The translations under genes and the position numbers were made by a program. Under the pieces are notes generated by a model. That model was given only the letters and a program-made list of their open reading frames with translations, made no database searches and was not told the DNA's origin. From an uncultured Oscillospiraceae bacterium (GTDB lineage: Bacteria > Bacillota > Clostridia > Oscillospirales > Oscillospiraceae): a DNA stretch of 20,760 nucleotides. Below are positions 1 through 7,044 of this stretch, piece after piece. The stretch spans positions 1 to 20,760 of the forward strand of contig CAKUJA010000041.1 in assembly GCA_934661135.1 (NCBI GenBank). The letters are read 5' to 3'. The number at the start of each line of letters is the position of its first letter. Position 1 is the stretch's first letter.

Positions 1-2
1 GG

Positions 3-1940
3 GGTACTGCCGTCAACGTGCAGTCCATGGTGTTCGGCAACACCGGCGATACATCCGGCACGGGTGTTGCGTTCACGCGCAACCCGGCCACCGGCGAGAA
101 GAAGCTGTTCGGCGAATTTTTGATGAATGCGCAGGGCGAAGATGTCGTCGCCGGCATCCGTACCCCGCAGACCATCGACCAGCTTGCCGAGGTCATGCCC
201 GAGGCTTATAAGCAGTTCACCGACATCTGCGCCAAGCTCGAGTATCACTACCGTGATATGCAGGACATGGAGTTCACCATTGAAAATAAGAAGCTCTATA
301 TGCTCCAGACCCGCAACGGCAAGCGCACTGCTGCCGCCGCGATGAAGATCGCCTGCGACCTGGTCGATGAGGGCATGATCAGCGAAGAAGAAGCTGTCGC
401 GATGATCGACCCGAAGAGCCTGGACGCCCTGCTGCATCCGACATTTGATGCCGCGGCGCTCAAGAAAGCCAAGGTCATCGGCACGGGTCTGGCCGCATCC
501 CCTGGCGCTGCCTGCGGCAAGGTGGTCTTTACGGCCGAAACCGCGACCGACTGGGGCAAGAGCGGGCAGAAGGTCATTCTGGTTCGCCTGGAAACCAGTC
601 CCGAGGATATCGAGGGGATGCACTACGCACAGGGCGTCCTGACCGTGCGCGGCGGCATGACCTCCCACGCGGCGGTCGTTGCCCGCGGCATGGGCACGTG
701 CTGCGTCTCTGGCTGCGGCGCGATCCAGATGGACGAAACGAACAAGAAGTTCACGCTCGGCGGTAAGTCCTATAAAGAGGGCGACTGGATCTCCATCGAC
801 GGCTCCACCGGCAATATCTACGGCGAAAAGATCAAGACCGCTGCGGCGTCCATCTCCGGCGATTTCGACCGCCTGATGGGTTGGGCGGACAAGTTCCGCA
901 AGCTGCAGGTTCGCACGAACGCCGACACTCCGAACGACGCCACGCAAGCGGTTGCCTTCGGCGCGGAGGGCATCGGCCTTTGCCGCACCGAGCATATGTT
1001 CTTTGAAGCCGACCGCATCCGCGCAATGCGCGAGATGATTGTCTCTGAGACGAGCGAGCAGCGCGAAAAGGCGCTTGCCAAGCTCGAGCCGATTCAGCAG
1101 GGTGACTTCGAGGCCATCTATGAGGCCATGAAGGGACGCCCGGTGACCATCCGTCTGCTCGACCCGCCCCTGCATGAGTTCGTCCCGACCGACCCGAAGG
1201 ACATCGAGGAGCTGGCCAAGGAGATGGAAATCTCCGTCGAGCACCTGAATCAGGTCATTTCCGGTCTGCATGAGTTCAACCCGATGATGGGTCACCGCGG
1301 CTGCCGTCTGGACGTCACCTATCCGGAGATTGCCAAGATGCAGACTGCTGCGATTATCAAGGCCGCGCTGGCTGTCCGCAGCCGCCGCCCGGCATGGAAG
1401 ATTGTTCCTGAGATCATGGTTCCGCTGGTGGGCGAGGCGAAGGAGCTGGCCTATGTCAAGTCCGTCATCGATCAGACCGCGAAGAAGATCATCAAGGCTG
1501 CCGGCTCCGACATGGAATACAAGGTTGGCACGATGATTGAGATTCCGCGTGCGGCGCTGACTGCCGACGAGATTGCGAAGGAGGCCTCCTTCTTCTCCTT
1601 CGGTACGAACGACCTGACGCAGATGACGTTCGGTTTCAGCCGCGACGATGCGGGCAAGTTCCTCGCGTCCTACTACGACCGCAAGATTTACGAGTCTGAC
1701 CCGTTCTCCAAGCTCGATCAGGCCGGCGTAGGCCGTCTGGTCAAGATGGCGGCGGAGCTGGGTCGTCAGACCCGCCCGGACATCAAGCTCGGCATCTGCG
1801 GCGAACAGGGCGGCGACCCGTCGACCGTCGAGTTCTGCCACAATATCGGCCTGACCTATGTCTCGTGCAGTCCGTTCCGTGTGCCGATTGCAAGATTGGC
1901 CGCCGCACAGGCTGCGATTAAGGAAAACAAGAATAAGTAA
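3..1940 (+). CDS. ppdK: Pyruvate, phosphate dikinase (C-terminal ~645 residues, 5' end outside window)
   Basis: Interconverts pyruvate, ATP and phosphate with PEP, AMP and PPi in the cytosol; in fermentative Clostridia it serves PPi-dependent glycolysis or gluconeogenesis. The reading frame is open to the window start (it reads GTAVNVQSMVFGN, a typical PPDK stretch), so the gene is cut by the window and not broken; the family is usually about 870-890 residues. The swivelling phosphohistidine domain is visible as GGMTSHAAVVARGMG, with the catalytic His codon at 666-668. The C-terminal PEP/pyruvate barrel shows RLLDPPLHEFVP, GTMIEIPRAAL, FSFGTNDLTQM and the acid/base Cys in GICGEQGGDP (codon 1797-1799). 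I recall His more often than Gln after CGE at that site, a minor deviation. The end SPFRVPIARLAAAQAA is canonical. It is convergent with the LacI gene and separated from it by two hairpins. Identity is very secure. Confidence 0.97.
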   Translation, partial: GTAVNVQSMVFGNTGDTSGTGVAFTRNPATGEKKLFGEFLMNAQGEDVVAGIRTPQTIDQLAEVMPEAYKQFTDICAKLEYHYRDMQDMEFTIENKKLYMLQTRNGKRTAAAAMKIACDLVDEGMISEEEAVAMIDPKSLDALLHPTFDAAALKKAKVIGTGLAASPGAACGKVVFTAETATDWGKSGQKVILVRLETSPEDIEGMHYAQGVLTVRGGMTSHAAVVARGMGTCCVSGCGAIQMDETNKKFTLGGKSYKEGDWISIDGSTGNIYGEKIKTAAASISGDFDRLMGWADKFRKLQVRTNADTPNDATQAVAFGAEGIGLCRTEHMFFEADRIRAMREMIVSETSEQREKALAKLEPIQQGDFEAIYEAMKGRPVTIRLLDPPLHEFVPTDPKDIEELAKEMEISVEHLNQVISGLHEFNPMMGHRGCRLDVTYPEIAKMQTAAIIKAALAVRSRRPAWKIVPEIMVPLVGEAKELAYVKSVIDQTAKKIIKAAGSDMEYKVGTMIEIPRAALTADEIAKEASFFSFGTNDLTQMTFGFSRDDAGKFLASYYDRKIYESDPFSKLDQAGVGRLVKMAAELGRQTRPDIKLGICGEQGGDPSTVEFCHNIGLTYVSCSPFRVPIARLAAAQAAIKENKNK

Positions 1941-1955
1941 GCTCCGATTCAAAAC

Positions 1956-1985
1956 GCGCCCCGCTGCCGGATGGCAGCGGGGCGC
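1956..1985. terminator. Hairpin terminator after ppdK
   Basis: A perfect 13-bp GC-rich stem (GCGCCCCGCTGCC at 1956-1968 pairs with 1973-1985) around a 4-nt GGAT loop begins 16 nt after the ppdK stop. The plus strand has no real T tract after it. On the minus strand it is followed by GTTTT, so it may work in both directions between the two convergent genes. Confidence 0.7.
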
Positions 1986-2004
1986 TCTGCGCATGGATAA
2001 GAAT

Positions 2005-2029
2005 GGCCGCACCAAAACTCGGTGCGGCC
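2005..2029 (-). terminator. Hairpin downstream of the LacI-type gene
   Basis: A perfect 9-bp stem GGCCGCACC/GGTGCGGCC with a 7-nt loop lies 7 nt beyond the stop of the minus-strand regulator gene. On the minus strand it is followed by ATTCTTAT, a weak U-rich tail. It is most likely the regulator's terminator, acting together with the neighbouring ppdK hairpin. Confidence 0.6.
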
Positions 2030-2035
2030 GCTGAA

Positions 2036-3028
2036 TTATCGCGGTGTTTTGGCGTTGATGGTGAGATTGCTGCTGAGTGCGACGTTTTTCACCGGCGCGT
2101 CTGGCTGCTTGATGCGGGCGAGAATCTGTTGCGCGGCCAGACGTCCCATCTGTGCGGCCGGCTGGTCGATCAGCGCCAGCGGCGGCTCAAGCGCGCAGAT
2201 GTGGTTGCCCTCCTGATAGGCGACCACGTCGATATTTCGGCTGGCATAGGCCGGTTCGCGCTGTAAGGCGGCGAGGACGTCGTCGGTCATCACGTTGTTG
2301 GAGATGACCATTGCGGTGCAGCCGGCGTCGAGCAGGCGGCGCATCGGCTGGAGCGCGCTCATCGACATCGAGTCGCCGGGTTGAACAAATTCCGGTTCGA
2401 CCGGCAGGCCATGGCGCTGCATGGCATCGTAATACCCCTGAAGGCGCTCCTGCGAAGTGGAAAGACGCATCAGGCCGCAGATGTAGCCGATCCGCGTATG
2501 TCCGGCCTGAATGAGTTGGGTGACACCGTTGAAAATGGAGCCGTAGTTGGAGATCGTGATGCTGTCGTGATGGCAGCCGAGTGGCTGGCGGTCGATAAAA
2601 ACGATCGGGAAATTCTCGGGCAGAATGCGATCAATGCGCTCGCTGTCGGTCAGGGTGCTGCCGATGATGAGCCCGTCTACCATCCCGGAGGAGAGAAGCT
2701 GCAAATCTTCAATCTCGCGCGTCTCGTTCTCCTTCGTGTTGGCGATAATCAGGTGATAACCCTCCAGCGCCAGCGCCGTCTCCACTTCTTCGATGATAAT
2801 AGCCCAGAAATAGTTTGAAATATCGGGAATCACGAACCCGATCAGGTTGCAGCTTCCCTTTTTGAAGCTGCGGGCGCGGCTATCCGGTACGTATCCCAGC
2901 TCCGCGATGCTCTGCCGCACGCGCGCAGTCACTTCCTCCGACACATATTTTGTATGGTTGACAACGTGCGAGACCGTTGCGATGGAGACGCCTGCGTGCT
3001 GCGCGACGTCGCGGATGCTGACTTTCAT
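2036..3028 (-). CDS. LacI/GalR-family transcriptional repressor
   Basis: Sugar-responsive DNA-binding repressor, 330 aa, the usual LacI-family length. Residues 3-23 (SIRDVAQHAGVSIATVSHVV) form the N-terminal helix-turn-helix, followed by the hinge helix region LGYVPDSRARSFKKG and then a periplasmic-binding-protein-like effector domain starting GFVIPDISNYFW, with the family features VFIDRQP, GYICG and a C-terminal QPAAQMGRLAAQQIL helix. The ATG is preceded by AGGGAGA. The gene diverges from the sugar-uptake and GRE operon, and both promoters carry a near-identical palindrome at their start sites, so it most likely represses itself and the operon until a sugar or pathway intermediate binds. The effector is unknown. 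The family call is secure; the regulon is inferred from position and operator symmetry. Confidence 0.95.
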   Translation of the reverse strand: MKVSIRDVAQHAGVSIATVSHVVNHTKYVSEEVTARVRQSIAELGYVPDSRARSFKKGSCNLIGFVIPDISNYFWAIIIEEVETALALEGYHLIIANTKENETREIEDLQLLSSGMVDGLIIGSTLTDSERIDRILPENFPIVFIDRQPLGCHHDSITISNYGSIFNGVTQLIQAGHTRIGYICGLMRLSTSQERLQGYYDAMQRHGLPVEPEFVQPGDSMSMSALQPMRRLLDAGCTAMVISNNVMTDDVLAALQREPAYASRNIDVVAYQEGNHICALEPPLALIDQPAAQMGRLAAQQILARIKQPDAPVKNVALSSNLTINAKTPR

Positions 3029-3050
3029 GACTCTCCCTCAATTCCGATAG

Positions 3051-3064
3051 ATAAACGGTTAACT
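3051..3064. promoter_or_regulatory. Operator-like element O1 (regulator side)
   Basis: ATAAACGGTTAACT matches, in inverted orientation, the element at 3228-3241 at 13 of 14 positions. It lies just downstream of the minus-strand -10 box and so would block transcription of the regulator. Central CG with flanking A/T arms is typical of LacI-family operators. Assignment to this regulator is inference. Confidence 0.6.
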
Positions 3065-3070
3065 ACAACA

Positions 3071-3099
3071 AGTTTACTTGATTTTGCCATGGATGTCAA
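3071..3099 (-). promoter_or_regulatory. Promoter of the LacI-type gene
   Basis: On the minus strand there is a perfect -35 TTGACA (complement of 3094-3099), a 17-nt spacer and the -10 TAAACT (complement of 3071-3076). Transcription would start near 3065, immediately before or within the operator-like element at 3051-3064, which fits autorepression. Confidence 0.75.
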
Positions 3100-3188
3100 C
3101 TGCTTTTCCAGGAAAACGGAACGGCACCTCGACGAATTTTGTAAAATATGTCTAAAACGTTGCTGGTTAATTTGTATAACTGTGGGAA

Positions 3189-3217
3189 TTGACAATTTCA
3201 CAATCGGGGTCTATCAT
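3189..3217 (+). promoter_or_regulatory. Promoter of the sugar-uptake/GRE operon
   Basis: Perfect -35 TTGACA (3189-3194), 17-nt spacer, -10 TATCAT (3212-3217). The predicted start is near 3224, giving a leader of about 225 nt before the binding-protein gene. The operator-like palindrome at 3228-3241 lies directly downstream. Confidence 0.8.
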
Positions 3218-3227
3218 ATGAACTATA

Positions 3228-3241
3228 AGTTAAACGTTTAT
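3228..3241. promoter_or_regulatory. Operator-like element O2 (operon side)
   Basis: AGTTAAACGTTTAT contains the perfect 10-bp palindrome TAAACGTTTA (3231-3240). Read on the other strand it is ATAAACGTTTAACT, 13/14 identical to O1. It sits around +5 to +18 of the predicted operon start, a classic repression position. Its centre is about 179 bp from that of O1, close to 17 helical turns, so the two could be bridged by a looped repressor tetramer (inference). Confidence 0.65.
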
Positions 3242-3325
3242 CCACGCGAGAAACGAAATCATTCACAAAATAGAGCCGATTTCAATCGATAAAACTGTAT
3301 CTTTTGACTGAGATATGGAGGAAAA

Positions 3326-3394
3326 ATGATGAAATCCTATGTAAAGAATGAAATTGTTTTAAAATCAAAAGGAGAAAACGTTTTTCTTAAATAA
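3326..3394 (+). CDS. Possible 22-residue leader peptide ORF
   Basis: A small ORF in the operon leader starts with tandem ATG codons (3326 or 3329), preceded by a strong GGAGG at 3317-3321, and ends at TAA 3392-3394. It begins MMKSYVKN and ends GENVFLK; it is Lys-rich with no membrane segment or run of a single amino acid. The region is much more AT-rich than the flanking genes. Its SD-start context resembles that of the next gene. It could be a translated leader, a small protein, or chance in an AT-rich leader; no homology can be claimed. Confidence 0.35.
   Translation: MMKSYVKNEIVLKSKGENVFLK
3373..3386. promoter_or_regulatory. cre-like palindrome in the operon leader
   Basis: AGAAAACGTTTTTC agrees with the catabolite-responsive element consensus TGAAARCGYTTTCA at 11 of 14 positions and contains the perfect palindrome AAAACGTTTT (3375-3384). 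It lies about 150 nt inside the transcript, where CcpA could act as a roadblock. It could instead be a third site for the local LacI-type repressor. Confidence 0.4.
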
Positions 3395-3448
3395 TTTTCG
3401 AATTGCAAAGGGATTTGCAGAACGAAACATGAAAATGGAGGAAGAAAC

Positions 3449-4495
3449 ATGAAACTGAGAAAACTGCTTGCCCTGCTTCTGGCGGTGCTGATGCTGGCAA
3501 CTGCGTTGGTTGCCTGCTCTACGGAAGCACCTGTCACCGATACGAAGAAGGATGACACCGCCGCGACCGACACCACCGATACCAAGGATACCACAGACAC
3601 CGCCGCGACCGACGAGAGCACTGAGTCCACCGACAAGGCGCTGAAGATCGGCTGGGCCATGCAGGATATGACCAACCCCATCTTCGCGGCCGCCAGCAAG
3701 GAATTTGAAACCCTCTGCAAGGAAAAAGGCTGGGAAGTCACCGAGCTCGACTGCCAGAACAACTCCGCAACGCAGATCTCTCAGGTTGAGAACCTCGTCG
3801 CCAGCGACATCGACGTTCTGGTGATCTATCCGGTTGAGGTCAACGCACTGGAGGATGTCTGCCAGAAGGCACACGACGCCGGCGTGAAGGTTTTCTCCTG
3901 GGACTTCGACATGGAAGCCGCCGATATGTGCTGGCTCGTTTACAACTATGACCTTGGCCAGATGATCGGCTCCGAGGCTGCCAAGTGGGCCAACGAGCAC
4001 TATCCGGACGGCTGCGAGATTGCCGTTCTCGACTACGCGGTTTTGCCGGTTATCGTCGAGCGTGCCAACGGCATTGTCGACGCCATCAAGGAGCAGGCAC
4101 CGAATTGCACCATCGTTGCGCAGGATTCTGCCGTGAACGTTGCAGAGGGTATGTCCGTTGCAGAGAATATGCTTCAGGCGCATCCTGATATCAAGGTCTT
4201 CGCCTGCATCGGCGACGGCGGCGCTGTCGGCGCGAACGAAGCACTGAAGGCCTCCGGTGCAAATCTGGACGAGTACGGCTGCTTCGGCGCCGATGCCTCC
4301 GATGAAGCGCTGGCTGCGATCAAGAACAACGAGGCTGTCCGTATGTCCGTCACGCTCGGCTCCGGCAAGGACTTCGCCGAGGCGGTTGCAGGCTACATTG
4401 AGCAGCTCATGAGCGGCAGTTATGAGCGCATCGTCTACAAGACCATGACCCCGGTCGATGCGTCCAATGTCGACGAGTACTACTCCGGCAACTAA
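3449..4495 (+). CDS. Sugar-binding lipoprotein of an ABC transporter (RbsB-type, Peripla_BP_4)
   Basis: Membrane-tethered substrate receptor of the adjacent importer, 348 aa. A lipoprotein signal peptide is clear: KLRK basic start, hydrophobic core and lipobox LVAC with the lipidated Cys at residue 23. A Thr/Asp-rich flexible linker follows (about residues 26-62, repeated TDTTDTKDTTD-like units) before the mature fold starts at LKIGWAMQDMTNPIF, the typical first strand and loop of ribose/galactose-type binding proteins. Later landmarks are YPVEVNALEDVCQKAHDAGVKV, FACIGDGGAVGANEAL and a C-terminal crossover segment. The start is supported by GGAGGAA just upstream of the ATG. It is the first large gene of the operon and is followed by a hairpin that may keep its transcript abundant. 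Ligand class (monosaccharide, polyol or similar) follows from family; the exact ligand is unknown. Confidence 0.93.
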   Translation: MKLRKLLALLLAVLMLATALVACSTEAPVTDTKKDDTAATDTTDTKDTTDTAATDESTESTDKALKIGWAMQDMTNPIFAAASKEFETLCKEKGWEVTELDCQNNSATQISQVENLVASDIDVLVIYPVEVNALEDVCQKAHDAGVKVFSWDFDMEAADMCWLVYNYDLGQMIGSEAAKWANEHYPDGCEIAVLDYAVLPVIVERANGIVDAIKEQAPNCTIVAQDSAVNVAEGMSVAENMLQAHPDIKVFACIGDGGAVGANEALKASGANLDEYGCFGADASDEALAAIKNNEAVRMSVTLGSGKDFAEAVAGYIEQLMSGSYERIVYKTMTPVDASNVDEYYSGN

Positions 4496-4507
4496 CCTGG
4501 TTCCACA

Positions 4508-4537
4508 CTTGCGCCGCTCAGCAATGAGCGGCGCAAG
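4508..4537 (+). other. Intercistronic hairpin after the binding-protein gene
   Basis: Perfect 12-bp stem CTTGCGCCGCTC/GAGCGGCGCAAG with a 6-nt loop, 12 nt after the binding-protein stop, with no T tract. In bacterial ABC operons such hairpins commonly stabilise the upstream message or partly attenuate downstream genes, raising binding-protein stoichiometry. That role is inferred here. Confidence 0.65.
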
Positions 4538-4572
4538 CTCAACAAACTCCGTTTTGGAAAAGAGGATCACGA

Positions 4573-6072
4573 ATGCCAAACAACATTTTGTGTTTAAGCC
4601 ACATTACAAAGCGCTATCCGGGCGTCACTGCGTTGGAGGATGTCAGCATGGAGATCCGGGAGGGCGAAATCCATGCGCTGGTCGGCGAGAATGGCGCCGG
4701 GAAGTCCACCCTGATTAAGACCTGCACGGGCGCGGTAATTCCGGATGAGGGGCAAATTATCGCAAACGGCGAAACCTACTCCGCCATGTCGCCGAAGCTG
4801 GCCGAAAAGGCTGGTATTGCCGTCATCTATCAGGAGCTCAACTCCGTTGGTGACCTGACCGCGGCGGAAAACGTATTTCTTGGCAATGAAATTCGCAAGG
4901 GCGCCATCACCGACAAAAAGGCGATGAACCGCGAAGCCAAGAAGATTTTTGAACAGCTCCATGTGGAGATCGACCCCACCATTCTGGTGAAAGATCTGAC
5001 GGTCGGCTACCGGCAGATCGTTGAAATTGCGAAAGCCATTTCTCACAAAGCACGTATTTTGATTATGGACGAACCGTCCGCTCCGCTGACGAACAATGAA
5101 GTCGAGAATATGCTCTCCGTTGTTGAAAACCTGCGGCGAGAGGGCGTTACAATAATCTATATTTCCCACCGGCTCAATGAAATCTTCCGTCTGTCCGACC
5201 GCGTGTCGGTTTTGCGCGACGGCCATATGATTACTACGCTCGAAACGGCCAAGACCAACACGGAGGAGCTGATCCGCCTGATGATCGGCCGCGAGCTGAC
5301 GAACACATTTCCGCTGCATCTGGACAACGAACCGGGTGAGGTGCTGCTCGAAGCGGAGCATCTCACCGGCAACGGCGACCACGACATCAGCTTCCAGCTC
5401 CGCCGCGGCGAGATCCTCGGCTTTGCCGGCCTGATTGGTGCGGGGCGCACCGAGCTGGCCGAGCTGCTGTTCGGCGTGAAGCCGATAGAAAGCGGCACTC
5501 TGCGCTGGAATGGTAAGGAGGTTCGCTTCAAAGGCCCGGCGGAGGCCATTGCTGCCGGAATCTACCTCGTCCCGGAGGATCGCAAACGACAGGGTGCGGT
5601 GCTGCCGATGACGATTCAGCAGAATGTTACGCTCTCGATGCTCGACCGCATCTCGAAAGGCCTAGTCATCAACAACAAGAAGGATCGGAGCACGGCACAG
5701 CATTTTGAAGAAAAGCTGCGTATCAAAACGCCTTCTCTCGCCCAGCAGGTGAAAAACCTGTCCGGCGGCAACCAGCAGAAGGTCGTTCTGGCCAAGGGTC
5801 TGGCCACTGAGCCGGAGCTTATCATCTTCGACGAGCCGACGCGCGGCATCGACGTCGGCGCGAAGTATGAGATCTACTGCCTGATGAACGAGCTGAAGGC
5901 GGAGGGCAAGACAATCATTATGATCTCCTCGGAGATGGAGGAAATCATCGGAATGTCCGACCGGATTATCGTTCTGGCCGAGGGTCATATCAGCGGCGAA
6001 CTGACGCGCGATGCGTTCAGTCAGGAAACAATTATGCGCTACGCCTCGCGTGAGCTGCAAACGATGGAGTGA
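4573..6072 (+). CDS. Sugar ABC transporter ATP-binding protein, two NBDs (RbsA/MglA-type)
   Basis: Cytoplasmic ATPase that powers uptake with the following permease, 499 aa as expected for fused double-NBD proteins of the carbohydrate uptake transporter-2 class. NBD1: Walker A GENGAGKST (38-46), signature-like LTVGYRQ (142-148), Walker B ending D166-E167. NBD2: degenerate Walker A GAGRT (289-293, lacking the GKS/T Lys), full signature LSGGNQQK (396-403), Walker B LIIFDE (416-421) and PTRGIDVGAK. The pattern of a canonical Walker A with weak signature in NBD1 and a degenerate Walker A with perfect signature in NBD2 is the norm in this family, giving one composite catalytic site. An AAGAGGA motif precedes the ATG. 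The end overlaps the permease translation start region, implying translational coupling. Confidence 0.97.
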   Translation: MPNNILCLSHITKRYPGVTALEDVSMEIREGEIHALVGENGAGKSTLIKTCTGAVIPDEGQIIANGETYSAMSPKLAEKAGIAVIYQELNSVGDLTAAENVFLGNEIRKGAITDKKAMNREAKKIFEQLHVEIDPTILVKDLTVGYRQIVEIAKAISHKARILIMDEPSAPLTNNEVENMLSVVENLRREGVTIIYISHRLNEIFRLSDRVSVLRDGHMITTLETAKTNTEELIRLMIGRELTNTFPLHLDNEPGEVLLEAEHLTGNGDHDISFQLRRGEILGFAGLIGAGRTELAELLFGVKPIESGTLRWNGKEVRFKGPAEAIAAGIYLVPEDRKRQGAVLPMTIQQNVTLSMLDRISKGLVINNKKDRSTAQHFEEKLRIKTPSLAQQVKNLSGGNQQKVVLAKGLATEPELIIFDEPTRGIDVGAKYEIYCLMNELKAEGKTIIMISSEMEEIIGMSDRIIVLAEGHISGELTRDAFSQETIMRYASRELQTME

Positions 6073-6077
6073 ATAAC

Positions 6078-7028
6078 ATGAAAGCAAAGAATATTTTCAA
6101 AAAATACGCGATTTTCCTGGTTCTGATCGTGCTGATGCTCGTCTTTACCTGCATTTCCCCGAAGTTCCTCACCGTCAGCAACCTGTTCACCATCGCCCGC
6201 CAGACCGCCATGGTCGGCATTGCGGCAGCCGGCTTCATCTTCGTCATGATTATTGGCGGCATCGACCTGTCGGCCGGCTCGATGGTCTCACTGGTCAACA
6301 TTCTCGTTGCATGGCTGATGGTCAACAAGGGCATGAACCCCGTGATCGCCTGTATTCTGGGTGTGCTTGCCTGTGTGCTGACCGGCTTCTTCAACGGCTG
6401 GGTCATCGCAAACATCGGCATTCCCCCACTGATCGCCACGCTGGCCACGCAGATCGCGCTGGCAGGCGCATCATACCTGCTCTGCAACGGCCTGCCGATC
6501 TTCGGCTTTGAAAAAGGCTTCTCGATCATGGGCCAGGGATATGTCTGGATCTTCCCGGTTCCGGTCATCATTATGGCAGTCTGCCTGTTCATTAGCTGGT
6601 TCATCCTTAACCGGGTCTACTTCGGCCGCCACTTCTGCGCCATCGGCAGCAATGCTGAAGCGTCTGCTCTGTCCGGCCTCCCGGTAAAAAAGCTGACCTA
6701 CCTCGCATACTCCATGAGCGGCCTGTTCGCGGGTATCTCCGGCATCGTCCTCCTTTCGAGAACAAACTCCGGCCAGCCGGGCGCAGGTAACGGCTTCGAG
6801 TTTGACGTCATCACCGCGCTCGTGCTCGGCGGCGTCAGCGTCTCGGGCGGATCCGGCACCATCAGCAGCGCCGTTGCCGGCGCACTCATCATCGGCGTGC
6901 TCAGCAACGGCTTTATCATTGCCGGTGTCAACACCTATGTGCAGCAGATCATCAAGGGCGCAATCCTGCTCGTGGCCGTTGGCTTTGACTGCATCCAGAA
7001 GCGCCGTCAGTCCGTCGTGAAAAAGTAA
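6078..7028 (+). CDS. Sugar ABC transporter permease (RbsC-type, BPD_transp_2)
   Basis: Integral membrane permease partner of the double ATPase; 316 aa from the ATG at 6078. That start is preferred because GGAG at 6066-6069 lies 8 nt upstream; a GTG at 6069 overlapping the ATPase stop is possible but has poorer spacing. The protein is strongly hydrophobic with about 8-10 segments, beginning IFLVLIVLMLVFTCIS. Family landmarks are LTVSNLFTIARQTAMVGIAAAG, MIIGGIDLSAGSM, GWVIANIGIPPLIATLAT, the cytoplasmic loop AIGSNAEASALSGLPVKK that contacts the ATPase, and the late GGVSVSGGSGTI. It ends with a short basic cytoplasmic tail. Only one permease is present, so it would work as a homodimer, as usual in this class. 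Confidence 0.95.
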   Translation: MKAKNIFKKYAIFLVLIVLMLVFTCISPKFLTVSNLFTIARQTAMVGIAAAGFIFVMIIGGIDLSAGSMVSLVNILVAWLMVNKGMNPVIACILGVLACVLTGFFNGWVIANIGIPPLIATLATQIALAGASYLLCNGLPIFGFEKGFSIMGQGYVWIFPVPVIIMAVCLFISWFILNRVYFGRHFCAIGSNAEASALSGLPVKKLTYLAYSMSGLFAGISGIVLLSRTNSGQPGAGNGFEFDVITALVLGGVSVSGGSGTISSAVAGALIIGVLSNGFIIAGVNTYVQQIIKGAILLVAVGFDCIQKRRQSVVKK

Positions 7029-7044
7029 AAAGGAGAGACAAGTT

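Noticed and set aside
3365..4579. 404-codon minus-strand ORF opposite the sugar-binding protein gene
   Set aside because: It mirrors a clearly real gene; its translation is Val/Leu/Gly/Arg-rich without domain motifs, as expected from GC-rich antisense frames.
6069..6077. GTG at 6069 as the permease start
   Set aside because: It overlaps the GGAG motif that would serve as SD; the ATG at 6078 has proper 8-nt spacing.
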